This document shows, piece after piece, positions 1 through 7,239 of a stretch of 64,000 nt of DNA. The notes under the pieces were generated by a model. That model saw nothing but the letters and a program-made list of their open reading frames with translations. It did not search any database and was not told the DNA's origin. The stretch is taken from NCBI GenBank assembly GCA_029265905.1, contig JAJUGR010000011.1, positions 1-64,000 of the forward strand. The letters run 5' to 3'. The position numbers and the translations under genes are program-made. Every line of letters begins with the position of its first letter. The first letter of the stretch is position 1. The DNA comes from Sporomusaceae bacterium (GTDB lineage Bacteria; Bacillota; Negativicutes; Acidaminococcales; JAJUGR01).

Positions 1-1
1 G

Positions 2-64
2 CTGAAGGGGCCGAAATCCTTCCTGTTCGAAGCGTTGCAGGGGCTTTCGAGTGCGCTGGCGTAG
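2..64 (+). CDS. possible C-terminal end of a gene entering from the left edge
   Basis: Frame 2 is open from the window edge to a TAG at 62-64 and would encode about 20 residues ending in SSALA. Nearly all third positions are G or C, matching neighbouring genes, whereas the competing frame (open to 110) has weaker third-position bias. The fragment is too short to identify, and a non-coding origin is possible. Confidence 0.3.
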   Translation: MKGPKSFLFEALQGLSSALA

Positions 65-157
65 CGGTACGGTACCTTTACTCGTTCTTTGGCGCGGTCG
101 CTTCTTCTTAAAAAAACCACAACAGTGCCTTGACACTATCTAATCGGACAAAACAAA

Positions 158-187
158 TTGACAAGCTTTTGCGACACACTCTATAAT
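158..187 (+). promoter_or_regulatory. sigma-A-type promoter of the small gene at 211
   Basis: TTGACA (158-163) and TATAAT (182-187) are both perfect consensus with an 18-bp spacer. Transcription would start near 194, giving a leader of under 20 nt that carries the GAGGTG ribosome site. A second TTGACA at 130-135 has no matching -10. Confidence 0.8.
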
Positions 188-210
188 AGGGGCAAGTGAG
201 GTGTTGACAC

Positions 211-606
211 ATGCAGGATAAAGACCTGAAGGATTTCCAGGAAACAGTCGACAAATACCTGATTCGCCATAGAAGCATTCTCGATGTCATGACGAAATAT
301 CAGGAAGCGAGCGCCCGTGTCAACCGCGCACTGGCCAAAGCCGTAACCGAATGCGGCTGCGTGAGCGTAACAGCATCCCATCAGCAGGTTCCGGAAGACA
401 TCGCCTACAGCGAAATCCGTCAATACATGCAGTCCCATTTAAACGGAGCGCTCTGCCCCCACTGCCAGGAAGTTATCGCCAAAGAAATGGGTCATGCCCT
501 CTTCTACTCGGCCGCCCTGTGCAGCCTGACCGGGCTCTCGCTCGAAAAAGTCATGCAGCGCGAAAACAGCGCCGTCTCCACACTTGGGTACTATTATTTG
601 AGCTGA
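211..606 (+). CDS. conserved small cysteine-containing protein of unknown function
   Basis: 131 residues, soluble, with no signal peptide or membrane segment. The N-terminal half is a charged helical stretch; a CGC motif lies near residue 48 and a CPHC motif near residue 88, a spacing that could bind zinc or an Fe-S cluster. It resembles short Clostridia/Negativicutes proteins that I believe are annotated DUF1573-like, but that label is from memory and uncertain. GAGGTG lies 7 nt before the ATG, and a perfect sigma-A promoter precedes it. The gene is monocistronic, closed by a strong palindromic terminator at 629-664. No function can be assigned. Confidence 0.75.
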   Translation: MQDKDLKDFQETVDKYLIRHRSILDVMTKYQEASARVNRALAKAVTECGCVSVTASHQQVPEDIAYSEIRQYMQSHLNGALCPHCQEVIAKEMGHALFYSAALCSLTGLSLEKVMQRENSAVSTLGYYYLS

Positions 607-628
607 GTCAAACCAACTTGACCGTACA

Positions 629-664
629 AAAGGGGTTGCCGCAATGCATTGCGGCAACCCCTTT
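629..664. terminator. bidirectional terminator between the gene at 211 and the PrpR-type regulator
   Basis: A perfect 36-bp palindrome (18-bp arms, centre 646/647) with T-rich sequence on the right and A-rich sequence on the left. It can end both the plus-strand gene and the minus-strand regulator, whose stop codon is 5 bp away. Confidence 0.85.
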
Positions 665-668
665 CTTT

Positions 669-2534
669 TTATCGGCTGATATTGAGCTTCTTCATCTTGC
701 GCCAAAGCGTGACGCGCGCCATTCCCAGGCGCTCAGCAGTCTCGGAGACCCGGCCTCCGCAATCGTCGAGCGCTTTTCGAATCACCGCCGCTTCGCCGCC
801 CTGCCCCTCCTCAGCGGCCGTAACATCGTCATAGGCAAGGATCTGTTCCATGAAGGCCGCGCTGATCACGTTGCGCCGGCCAATCGCCATAGCGCGCTCC
901 ATGACATTGCGCAGTTCGCGGATGTTGCCCGGCCAGCCATAGCGCTCCAACACTTTCGCCGCACCGGCGCTCAGGCGAACCTTTCTCCCTGTGTCCGCCC
1001 CGATTTGCTCCAAAATCTTCTTCGCATAGGGAAGAATGTCTTTTTTGCGCTGGCGCAGCGGCAAGAGCTGCAGCTTCAGCACGTTCAAACGATAATACAG
1101 GTCCTCACGAAACCTCCCCTGGGCGATCAATTCGCTCAGGTTTTTATTGGTGGCGGCAATAACCCGCACGTCAACCGGAATGATCCGGTCGCTGCCCAGG
1201 CGCATGATCGCGCGCTCCTGGAGCACCCTAAGGAGTCGTCCCTGATTGACATAGTCCATTTCGCCAATTTCATCAAGGAAAATCGTGCCCGCATGAGCCA
1301 CCTCAAACAAGCCCGGCTTGCCTTCCTTATTGGCGCCGGTAAACGCACCGCCAACATAGCCGAACAGCTCGCTTTCCAGCAGTTGCGCCGGCAATGCCGC
1401 ACAATTGACCGCCACAAACGGGCCTTTCGCCCGGCGACCCGCATTGTGGATGCTCTGGGCAAACACCTCCTTGCCAACCCCCGTCTCACCGTTGATCAGC
1501 ACGTTGGCGTCGGTTTCAGCATAGCTTCTAGCCGCCTCCAGCACGTTTTTCGTCGCATTGTCATAAGCAAGGATGTCGGCGAACCGGTAATGCGCCACGT
1601 GCCCCTTGGCATAAAACTCCTTGCGGATACGCGATTCCATCTTTTGAATCTTGGTCGTTTCCTGAAAAGTGGCCACCGCTCCGATCACACGGCCGGCCAG
1701 ATCTTTGATCGGCACCTTGTTGCACAACAGTTGCGCGCCGCGGACCTTGAAGAACTGATTATGCGAAGCGGCCCCGGTCCGCAGCACGTGCTCGAGCCCC
1801 AGCTCCGGCCATACCTGACGGATAGACAGACCAACAGGCTCACCCGCCAGGTGCAAAACCCGCTGCGCAACAGGATTGATGCTGTGGATCATCCCGTTCT
1901 CATCTATGGATAAAATGCCTTCGTAGGCATTGTCCAACACCGCTTTGATCACGCCGGTTTTGCGCCGTTCAAACTCAATCGTTTTCAGCAGGCTCCTGGC
2001 TGAATAAAAGGTTTCCACATACGCCTGGTCGCCAGTGTAAATTTCCACCGCCGGAATCGACTTCTTCGCCACCGCCCTGCAGGTGCTGTAGCCGCCCATG
2101 ATGACATTCGCGCCTTCGCGCACCGCTTGGTCGATCACGTCATCCACTTCATCCCGGGAGCGCAGATAGTACTTTTTGATCTGCACGCCGAGCGCCGACT
2201 CAAGGCATTCCACTTGCCGAATCATGGAGGCAAACGAAACAACCGCGATCTTATCACCATACTCCCGCGCTTTTTCCAAGGCCAGAGCCAGGTCAAAGCC
2301 GGAAATCGGCACATCCACCACGGCGATTTCCGGGTAAGTGTCGCGAATGTTGTAGGCCGTCTCGCCGCGCGCGATGATGATTTCAATTCCTTGCTTGATC
2401 AGGTCCTTAGCTTTGGCCACTCCATCAGCCAGCGAGCCTGTCTCAAACACGATTTCATCGTTATAAGCTTGCAGCAAGTTTTTAATCCGATTCAATTTTT
2501 CTTCGTTTGGCGCAAGAAACGCTATTTTCTTCAT
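669..2534 (-). CDS. sigma-54-dependent activator, PrpR type
   Basis: 621 residues. The order is a PrpR_N ligand-sensing domain (about 1-175), a PAS domain (about 190-300), a sigma-54 AAA+ domain (about 320-560) and a Fis-type HTH (about 590-618). Walker A is GETGVGKE (349-356), the sigma-54 contact loop GAFTGA is intact (396-401), and Walker B is TIFLDE (417-422). There is no receiver domain, so activity should depend on a bound ligand; in E. coli PrpR that is 2-methylcitrate. It follows the DASS transporter gene on the same strand and very likely activates the -24/-12 promoter at 6997-7012 driving aconitase, hydrolase and transporter. The ligand here is unknown; an organic acid is inferred. 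Confidence 0.9.
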   Translation of the reverse strand: MKKIAFLAPNEEKLNRIKNLLQAYNDEIVFETGSLADGVAKAKDLIKQGIEIIIARGETAYNIRDTYPEIAVVDVPISGFDLALALEKAREYGDKIAVVSFASMIRQVECLESALGVQIKKYYLRSRDEVDDVIDQAVREGANVIMGGYSTCRAVAKKSIPAVEIYTGDQAYVETFYSARSLLKTIEFERRKTGVIKAVLDNAYEGILSIDENGMIHSINPVAQRVLHLAGEPVGLSIRQVWPELGLEHVLRTGAASHNQFFKVRGAQLLCNKVPIKDLAGRVIGAVATFQETTKIQKMESRIRKEFYAKGHVAHYRFADILAYDNATKNVLEAARSYAETDANVLINGETGVGKEVFAQSIHNAGRRAKGPFVAVNCAALPAQLLESELFGYVGGAFTGANKEGKPGLFEVAHAGTIFLDEIGEMDYVNQGRLLRVLQERAIMRLGSDRIIPVDVRVIAATNKNLSELIAQGRFREDLYYRLNVLKLQLLPLRQRKKDILPYAKKILEQIGADTGRKVRLSAGAAKVLERYGWPGNIRELRNVMERAMAIGRRNVISAAFMEQILAYDDVTAAEEGQGGEAAVIRKALDDCGGRVSETAERLGMARVTLWRKMKKLNISR

Positions 2535-2618
2535 CCTGTCCGCCCAACTTTACTTATTTTTGTAAAACGAACTTACGCCTCGCCGTTTCGCAGGCGAAAA
2601 CAGCAATGATTTTATATC

Positions 2619-2627
2619 ATTATAGCA
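2619..2627 (-). promoter_or_regulatory. candidate extended -10 promoter of the PrpR-type regulator
   Basis: On the minus strand TGCTATAAT gives a consensus extended -10 about 85 bp upstream of the start codon. No good -35 is present, which is normal for extended -10 promoters. It would let the regulator be made independently of the operon upstream. Confidence 0.45.
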
Positions 2628-2680
2628 CAAATCAAAACGCACAGCGTCCCGCTGCTCCGGCAGCGCAAACCTTCAAATGC

Positions 2681-2713
2681 GGCAAAGCCACCCGCATCCG
2701 GGGTGGCTTTGCC
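2681..2713 (-). terminator. hairpin after the DASS transporter gene
   Basis: A 13-bp perfect stem with a 7-nt loop lies 25 bp after the stop at 2739. The minus-strand sequence that follows has only short T tracts, so it may be a weak terminator or an mRNA-stabilising hairpin separating the operon from the regulator gene. Confidence 0.55.
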
Positions 2714-2738
2714 TGTCAGAGATACGCCGCGGCGCTAC

Positions 2739-4148
2739 TCAGTAAAACCCGAGCAACTTCCAGTACGGAAAGCCGATCAGCATCGTCACCACGTAATGCA
2801 GCGCCACCATGATCGTGCCGACCTTCCACCAAGTTACCTGATCGACGTAGCCGACGCCAAACAGAACCGGCCCGCAGGCGCCGCCGTAATGCGTCACCAG
2901 GGCTCCCCAGGTAAGGGATATTCCGAGCAAGAGCGTCAGGGGCATCGCCGGCAGATTCGCTGCCAGGCCGATCGTGAAGAGCACCGGCACAAAGGACGTC
3001 GCATAGGCCGCCGTGGAGGCGAACACGTAGCGGACGGCAATCGAAACAAAGAGGATGATCGCAAAGGCCGGGAACTGCCCCACCGTCGTCAAGTCGACGT
3101 TGTTGCCGATCACCTTGGCAAGGGCGACGAAGAATTTCGCCTGGCTCAAGGCGGTCGCCAGACCGATGATGCCGCCGTACCAAATCAGCGTGCTCCAGGC
3201 CCCGGAAGTCTTCAAGATATCATCCCAGGTCAGCACCTTCGTCACCAGCGCCGCCGCAACAAAGGCGATCGCGATCGCCGTAGCATTGAAACCGGTCAGG
3301 CTGGTCGTCGCCCAGCCGACAACTGCCAGCACGAACAGCACGGCTAGGGTTTTCTCCCGCTTGGAAATCGCTCCCAGCTTGGCGAGCCCTTCGGCGGAAA
3401 TTTCCTTGTAGTTCTCGATGTGCTTGATTTCCGGCGGATAAAGCTTGTAGGTCGCGTAAGGAATGATGGCCAGCACCAGCGCCACCGGGACAAAGGCCGC
3501 CGCCGCCCAGGTCATCCAGGAGACTTCTACCTTCAGGATGTCTTTGGCGAAGTGCAGCACGATTACGTTCGAGGCAGTCGCCGTGATAAACAGGCAGGAG
3601 GTCGTCATGCTCACCTGATAAGCCAGCAGGTTCAAATAGCTGCCGATTTTTCGCCCCGTCTCGCCCGGCGCAGAACCGAGCGCGCGGGACAGGCTTTCAA
3701 AAATCGGATAAACGATGCCGCCGGTGCGGGCTGTGTTGGACGGCGTCGCCGGACTGATGATCGTGTCCGTGATCGTGAGCGCATAGCCAAGACCCAGCGC
3801 CGAGCGGCCGATTTTACCAATCAGCAGATAAGCGATCCGCTGGCCCAGGCCGGTGCCGGAAAAGGCCTTGCTCAGCGAAAAGGCCGTAAAGACAAGCCAG
3901 GCCGTACCGTTGCTGTAGCCGCCCAACACGGCATTCATCTTGTTGAGCCACAAGCTGACGATCGTAATCGCAATCAGCATGATCGCCGGCTCCGGCAGCG
4001 GCCGCAGCATAATGCCCAAAATAGCGCCCACGTAAACAGCGAACAAGCGCCAGGCCTCCAGGGTAAAGCCGCCGGGAACGGGCGCGGCCAAAATCAGCAA
4101 GGGCATGCCGATAACAGTCGCCCATTTAACTGCAGTTTTCTCTCTCAT
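2739..4148 (-). CDS. DASS-family anion (di/tricarboxylate) transporter
   Basis: 469 residues, with about 12 hydrophobic segments. It carries the SPATPSNTAR signature (around 130-140) and a second conserved region with SxTxxY/THYGG elements typical of the CitT/SodiT branch of the divalent anion:sodium symporters. Length is normal for the family. It is the last gene of a three-gene operon, 28 bp after the hydrolase gene, with aconitase first. The substrate cannot be read from sequence; linkage to aconitase suggests citrate, isocitrate, aconitate or a related acid. CitT-type members can act as exchangers with succinate. Inner-membrane location. Confidence 0.88.
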   Translation of the reverse strand: MREKTAVKWATVIGMPLLILAAPVPGGFTLEAWRLFAVYVGAILGIMLRPLPEPAIMLIAITIVSLWLNKMNAVLGGYSNGTAWLVFTAFSLSKAFSGTGLGQRIAYLLIGKIGRSALGLGYALTITDTIISPATPSNTARTGGIVYPIFESLSRALGSAPGETGRKIGSYLNLLAYQVSMTTSCLFITATASNVIVLHFAKDILKVEVSWMTWAAAAFVPVALVLAIIPYATYKLYPPEIKHIENYKEISAEGLAKLGAISKREKTLAVLFVLAVVGWATTSLTGFNATAIAIAFVAAALVTKVLTWDDILKTSGAWSTLIWYGGIIGLATALSQAKFFVALAKVIGNNVDLTTVGQFPAFAIILFVSIAVRYVFASTAAYATSFVPVLFTIGLAANLPAMPLTLLLGISLTWGALVTHYGGACGPVLFGVGYVDQVTWWKVGTIMVALHYVVTMLIGFPYWKLLGFY

Positions 4149-4176
4149 CTTTCTTCCCTCACCTTACATTATTAAA

Positions 4177-4929
4177 TCAATACTGCCGCTTGCGGCTTGT
4201 TTTGCCGACGAGCAGTTCCAGGCGCAACGCCTCATCGCCACCCACACCGGCCGGAACAATAACCGTTTCACGCGCCTCGCTCTGGGCGATGATTTCCGTT
4301 TTCGTCACCTGCAGCACGCGGTCATGACCGGTTACAACCACTTCCGCAATGTCCAAGACCCGGCGGATGCTGTCGGCGCTCGCCGCCTCGTCATGGGAAC
4401 CCGGAACTTGCGCTTCGGCCAGTTCCGCCATGTTTTTGATCGCATCGCCCGCCAACACCGTAACCGGGCGGTTCGAATCGCGCACAACAACCGCCATGCA
4501 CCCCGGTGTGTGGCCGGGAACCAGCATCGTCGAGATACCCGGCACAATCTCTTCATCCTTTTTGACCAGCGTCAAACGGCCGCTGCCCTTGACCTCTTTG
4601 TAGTAAGGCGCGGGGAAGGCAAAATCCCCCACCGGATTCGTGTCGGCCCAAGCCGCCTCCATTTCATGCAGCAGGATTTCGGCATTCGGAAAATAATCGT
4701 AATTGCGCACATGGTCGTCATGAAAATGACTGAGGATCAGCGTGTCGATCTCCGTCGCCTCAACACCGAAACGGCGCAGGTGTTCGCGAATGGAACGCCG
4801 CTTGCTGGGGCCACCCGTGTCGAACAAAATTTTGCGGTTGCCGCTTTCCAGATATACGACCGAGCTCCAGCTCAGCGACCCTTGCGCCGTCTTGCCTGGA
4901 AAACCATTGATCACCATTTCCATTCTCAT
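4177..4929 (-). CDS. metallo-beta-lactamase-fold hydrolase, lactonase-like
   Basis: 250 residues, cytoplasmic. The zinc motif HxHxDH is complete (H68, H70, D72, H73), and further ligands are plausible in PGHTPGC (around 145) and the LAGDA segment. Overall layout resembles the N-acyl-homoserine lactonase / AttM branch of the superfamily. A GAGGAGG site 8 nt before the ATG supports this start. It lies between aconitase and the transporter, 40 bp downstream of aconitase, so it probably acts on the transported compound or an intermediate, for example opening a lactone of a hydroxy-tricarboxylate. That role is inference; the fold and metal site are clear. Confidence 0.85.
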   Translation of the reverse strand: MRMEMVINGFPGKTAQGSLSWSSVVYLESGNRKILFDTGGPSKRRSIREHLRRFGVEATEIDTLILSHFHDDHVRNYDYFPNAEILLHEMEAAWADTNPVGDFAFPAPYYKEVKGSGRLTLVKKDEEIVPGISTMLVPGHTPGCMAVVVRDSNRPVTVLAGDAIKNMAELAEAQVPGSHDEAASADSIRRVLDIAEVVVTGHDRVLQVTKTEIIAQSEARETVIVPAGVGGDEALRLELLVGKTSRKRQY

Positions 4930-4969
4930 GCAAAACCCCTCCTCAAATCCTCTTGCCGGCTAACCGTCA

Positions 4970-6904
4970 CTATTTGGCGCTTTGCCGCGCCTTGATCCAA
5001 TTCAGCCGTCCGCCGCCCCTGATGATTTCAATTTCTTCTTGGAACAGCGGCGTCGTGACCAGCATCGTTTGTCCGGTCGTCTCGTTGACAAGCGTAGCCG
5101 TCCCTTGTTCCTTGACCGCCGCCAGTTCCAGGCGCAAGCGGTCGCCTTGGCTGACCTTGTCATAATCGGCGGGATCGACAAACACAAGCGGCATAATGCC
5201 GAAGTTGACCAAGTTAGCCAGATGAATGCGGGCGAAGCCCTTGGCCACAATCGCCTGCACGCCAAGAAAGCGCGGCGCAAGGGCCGCCTGCTCGCGGCTG
5301 GAGCCTTGACCGTAGTTGACGCCGGCAACAACAAATCCGCCGCCGGATGCCTTGGCCCGTTCAGCGAACGCAGCATCCAGCACATGGAACACGTACTTGG
5401 AGATTTCCGGCGTGTTGTTGCGAATCGGCAGGAAGTTCGCGCCGGCCGGCACGATGTGGTCGGTCGTGATGTCTTCGCCCACCTTGATCAGCGTCTCGCC
5501 GGCCAACACCGCCGGCAGCGCGCCGAGATCCGGAATCGGGCTGATGTTCGGTCCGCGGCGAACGACAAAATCATCCCCTACCGCTTCCGGCGGATAGACA
5601 AACATGCTGTCCTCAACGATCAGCGCCGCCGGCAGCGCAAAGGCTGGATACGGATTGCTCAGCGTGCGCGGATCGGTTATCACGCCGGTGATCGCCGCCG
5701 CGACTGCCGCTTCCGGAGCGACCAGGTGCACGCCGGCCGAGGCCGTTCCGCTGCGGCCCAGGAAATTGCGCGTCGTCGTGCGGAGCGAAACGCCGTTCGT
5801 GGGGGGCGCAAAACCGGAGCCGTTGCAGGCGCCGCAGCCGGATTCCAGGATGCGGATGCCGGCTTCCGCCAGCGTGCCCAGCACGCCGCGCGCGGCGCAT
5901 TCTAGATAGACTTGCTTGGAGCCGATATAGACGCCGGCGTCAACGCGCTTGTGGACCTTGTGCCCTTTGATCAGGGCGGCGAGCGTCACCATATCCTGTA
6001 GCGACGAATTGGCGCAGCTGCCGATGACGACCTGATCAACCGGCGTACCAGCCACCTCAGCGAGCGGAACGATCCGGTCCGGCTGATGCGGCAGGGCAAT
6101 CAGCGGCTCCAGCGCCGATAAATCAATGTCAATGACCGCGTCGTACACCGCATCTTCGTCTGCCGCCAGCGGCAGCCACTGTTCCGACCGCGCCTGGGCG
6201 ACATACCATTGGCGCGTAATTTCGTCGCTGGGGAACAAGGAGGTCGTGGCGCCGGTTTCCGTCCCCATATTTGTGATGATGGCGCGTTCGGGAACCGACA
6301 AGGTATTTACACCCTCGCCCACATACTCGAGTACCTTGTTGACTGCGCCTTTTACCGTCAGGCGGCGCAGCATTTCAAACGCCACGTTTTTCGCCGATAC
6401 GTAGGGCGGCAATTTCCCGCTCAGGTTGACCTTGATAATTTGGGGCATCGTGAAAAAGAACGCCTCGCCCGCCATCGCCAGCGCCACGTCCATGCCGCCC
6501 GCGCCGAGCCCCATCATGCCGACGCCGCCAGCCATCGGGGTGTGCGAATCGCTGCCCAGCAGTGTCTTTCCCGGACAGGAAAAACGCTCTAGGTGAACCT
6601 GGTGGCAAATGCCGTTGCCCGGCCGCGAGACGACAATGCCGTGCTTCTCGGCAATATCCAGCAAGTAGCGGTGGTCGTCAGGGTTTTTGTAGTCCGCCTG
6701 GATCAAGTTGTGATCGATGTAGCTTACCGACAGCTCCGACTTGGTTCTTGGAACGCCAGTCGCTTCAAACTCCAAATAAGCCGCGACGCCGTTGACGTCA
6801 TGCGTCAGCGTTTGATCAATCTTCACGCCGATGCGCGTGCCGCGCGCCATGCTGCCCGCCGTTAAATGCGCAGCAATAATTTTTTCCGTCATAGTCAAAC
6901 CCAT
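4970..6904 (-). CDS. acn: aconitate hydratase (aconitase), anaerobe-type
   Basis: 644 residues, the short monomeric type found in Clostridia and other anaerobes (bacterial AcnA/AcnB are near 890). The three [4Fe-4S] ligand cysteines are visible: C297 in GSCANSS, and C357 and C360 in GCGACNGSG. The C-terminal swivel domain follows. It interconverts citrate, cis-aconitate and isocitrate; members of the wider family act on homoaconitate or 2-methylcitrate derivatives, so the substrate here is not certain. AGAGGTG 6 nt before the ATG supports 6904. It is the first gene of a sigma-54-driven operon with a leader of about 80 nt. Control by a PrpR-type activator suggests a catabolic enzyme induced by substrate rather than a housekeeping TCA enzyme. 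Confidence 0.93.
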   Translation of the reverse strand: MGLTMTEKIIAAHLTAGSMARGTRIGVKIDQTLTHDVNGVAAYLEFEATGVPRTKSELSVSYIDHNLIQADYKNPDDHRYLLDIAEKHGIVVSRPGNGICHQVHLERFSCPGKTLLGSDSHTPMAGGVGMMGLGAGGMDVALAMAGEAFFFTMPQIIKVNLSGKLPPYVSAKNVAFEMLRRLTVKGAVNKVLEYVGEGVNTLSVPERAIITNMGTETGATTSLFPSDEITRQWYVAQARSEQWLPLAADEDAVYDAVIDIDLSALEPLIALPHQPDRIVPLAEVAGTPVDQVVIGSCANSSLQDMVTLAALIKGHKVHKRVDAGVYIGSKQVYLECAARGVLGTLAEAGIRILESGCGACNGSGFAPPTNGVSLRTTTRNFLGRSGTASAGVHLVAPEAAVAAAITGVITDPRTLSNPYPAFALPAALIVEDSMFVYPPEAVGDDFVVRRGPNISPIPDLGALPAVLAGETLIKVGEDITTDHIVPAGANFLPIRNNTPEISKYVFHVLDAAFAERAKASGGGFVVAGVNYGQGSSREQAALAPRFLGVQAIVAKGFARIHLANLVNFGIMPLVFVDPADYDKVSQGDRLRLELAAVKEQGTATLVNETTGQTMLVTTPLFQEEIEIIRGGGRLNWIKARQSAK

Positions 6905-6996
6905 GTTCTACACCTCTTCTTTTCATTGCGCCGCCGGCACCGGTTTGGTTTGTCCCCACAGCCGGAAGGCGAGCGTTCATTGCGGTCAGTCATCTA

Positions 6997-7012
6997 TGCA
7001 AAAACTGTGCCA
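6997..7012 (-). promoter_or_regulatory. sigma-54 promoter of the aconitase operon
   Basis: The minus strand reads TGGCACAGTTTTTGCA: -24 TGGCAC and -12 TTGCA with exactly 5 bp between, a perfect match to consensus. The expected start is near 6986, about 82 nt before the aconitase ATG. An activator of the right class is encoded three genes downstream. Confidence 0.9.
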
Positions 7013-7095
7013 ATATAGAGAAATTTTCTGAAAACCTCGACGGAGCGAGCGTTTCCTACCTTCCGACCGACGTTGCAGGGCAGCCAAACAAAAAA

Positions 7096-7128
7096 GGAGA
7101 GGCGCTCGTTTCACTCAAGCGTCTCTCC
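7096..7128 (-). terminator. terminator of the AsmA-like gene
   Basis: An 11-bp stem with one mismatch and an 11-nt loop, followed on the minus strand by TTTTTTGTTTG. It lies 110 bp after the AsmA-like stop codon and isolates that operon from the sigma-54 promoter below. Confidence 0.75.
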
Positions 7129-7144
7129 GGCATCATTCACTTAT

Positions 7145-7174
7145 GTTTGTTTCACGTTTTAATCAGTTTGTTTC
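7145..7174. promoter_or_regulatory. candidate upstream activator sites for the PrpR-type regulator
   Basis: Two exact copies of GTTTGTTTC (7145-7153 and 7166-7174) lie 21 bp apart, two helical turns, about 160-190 bp upstream of the expected sigma-54 start. In addition TTTCGCTAAA (7171-7180) recurs inverted at 7239-7248. The rest of the 335-bp gap 6905-7239 holds only the sigma-54 promoter and the terminator. Binding is inferred. Confidence 0.45.
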
Positions 7175-7239
7175 GCTAAAACATCCACCGTCAGCTGATC
7201 CTTGCATTTTAGAAACATTTTTTGCAACACGACGCATCT

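Noticed and set aside
351-1913. 520-codon plus-strand open frame
   Set aside because: Overlaps the small gene and terminator at 629-664 and is antisense to the PrpR-type regulator, whose domains are unambiguous.
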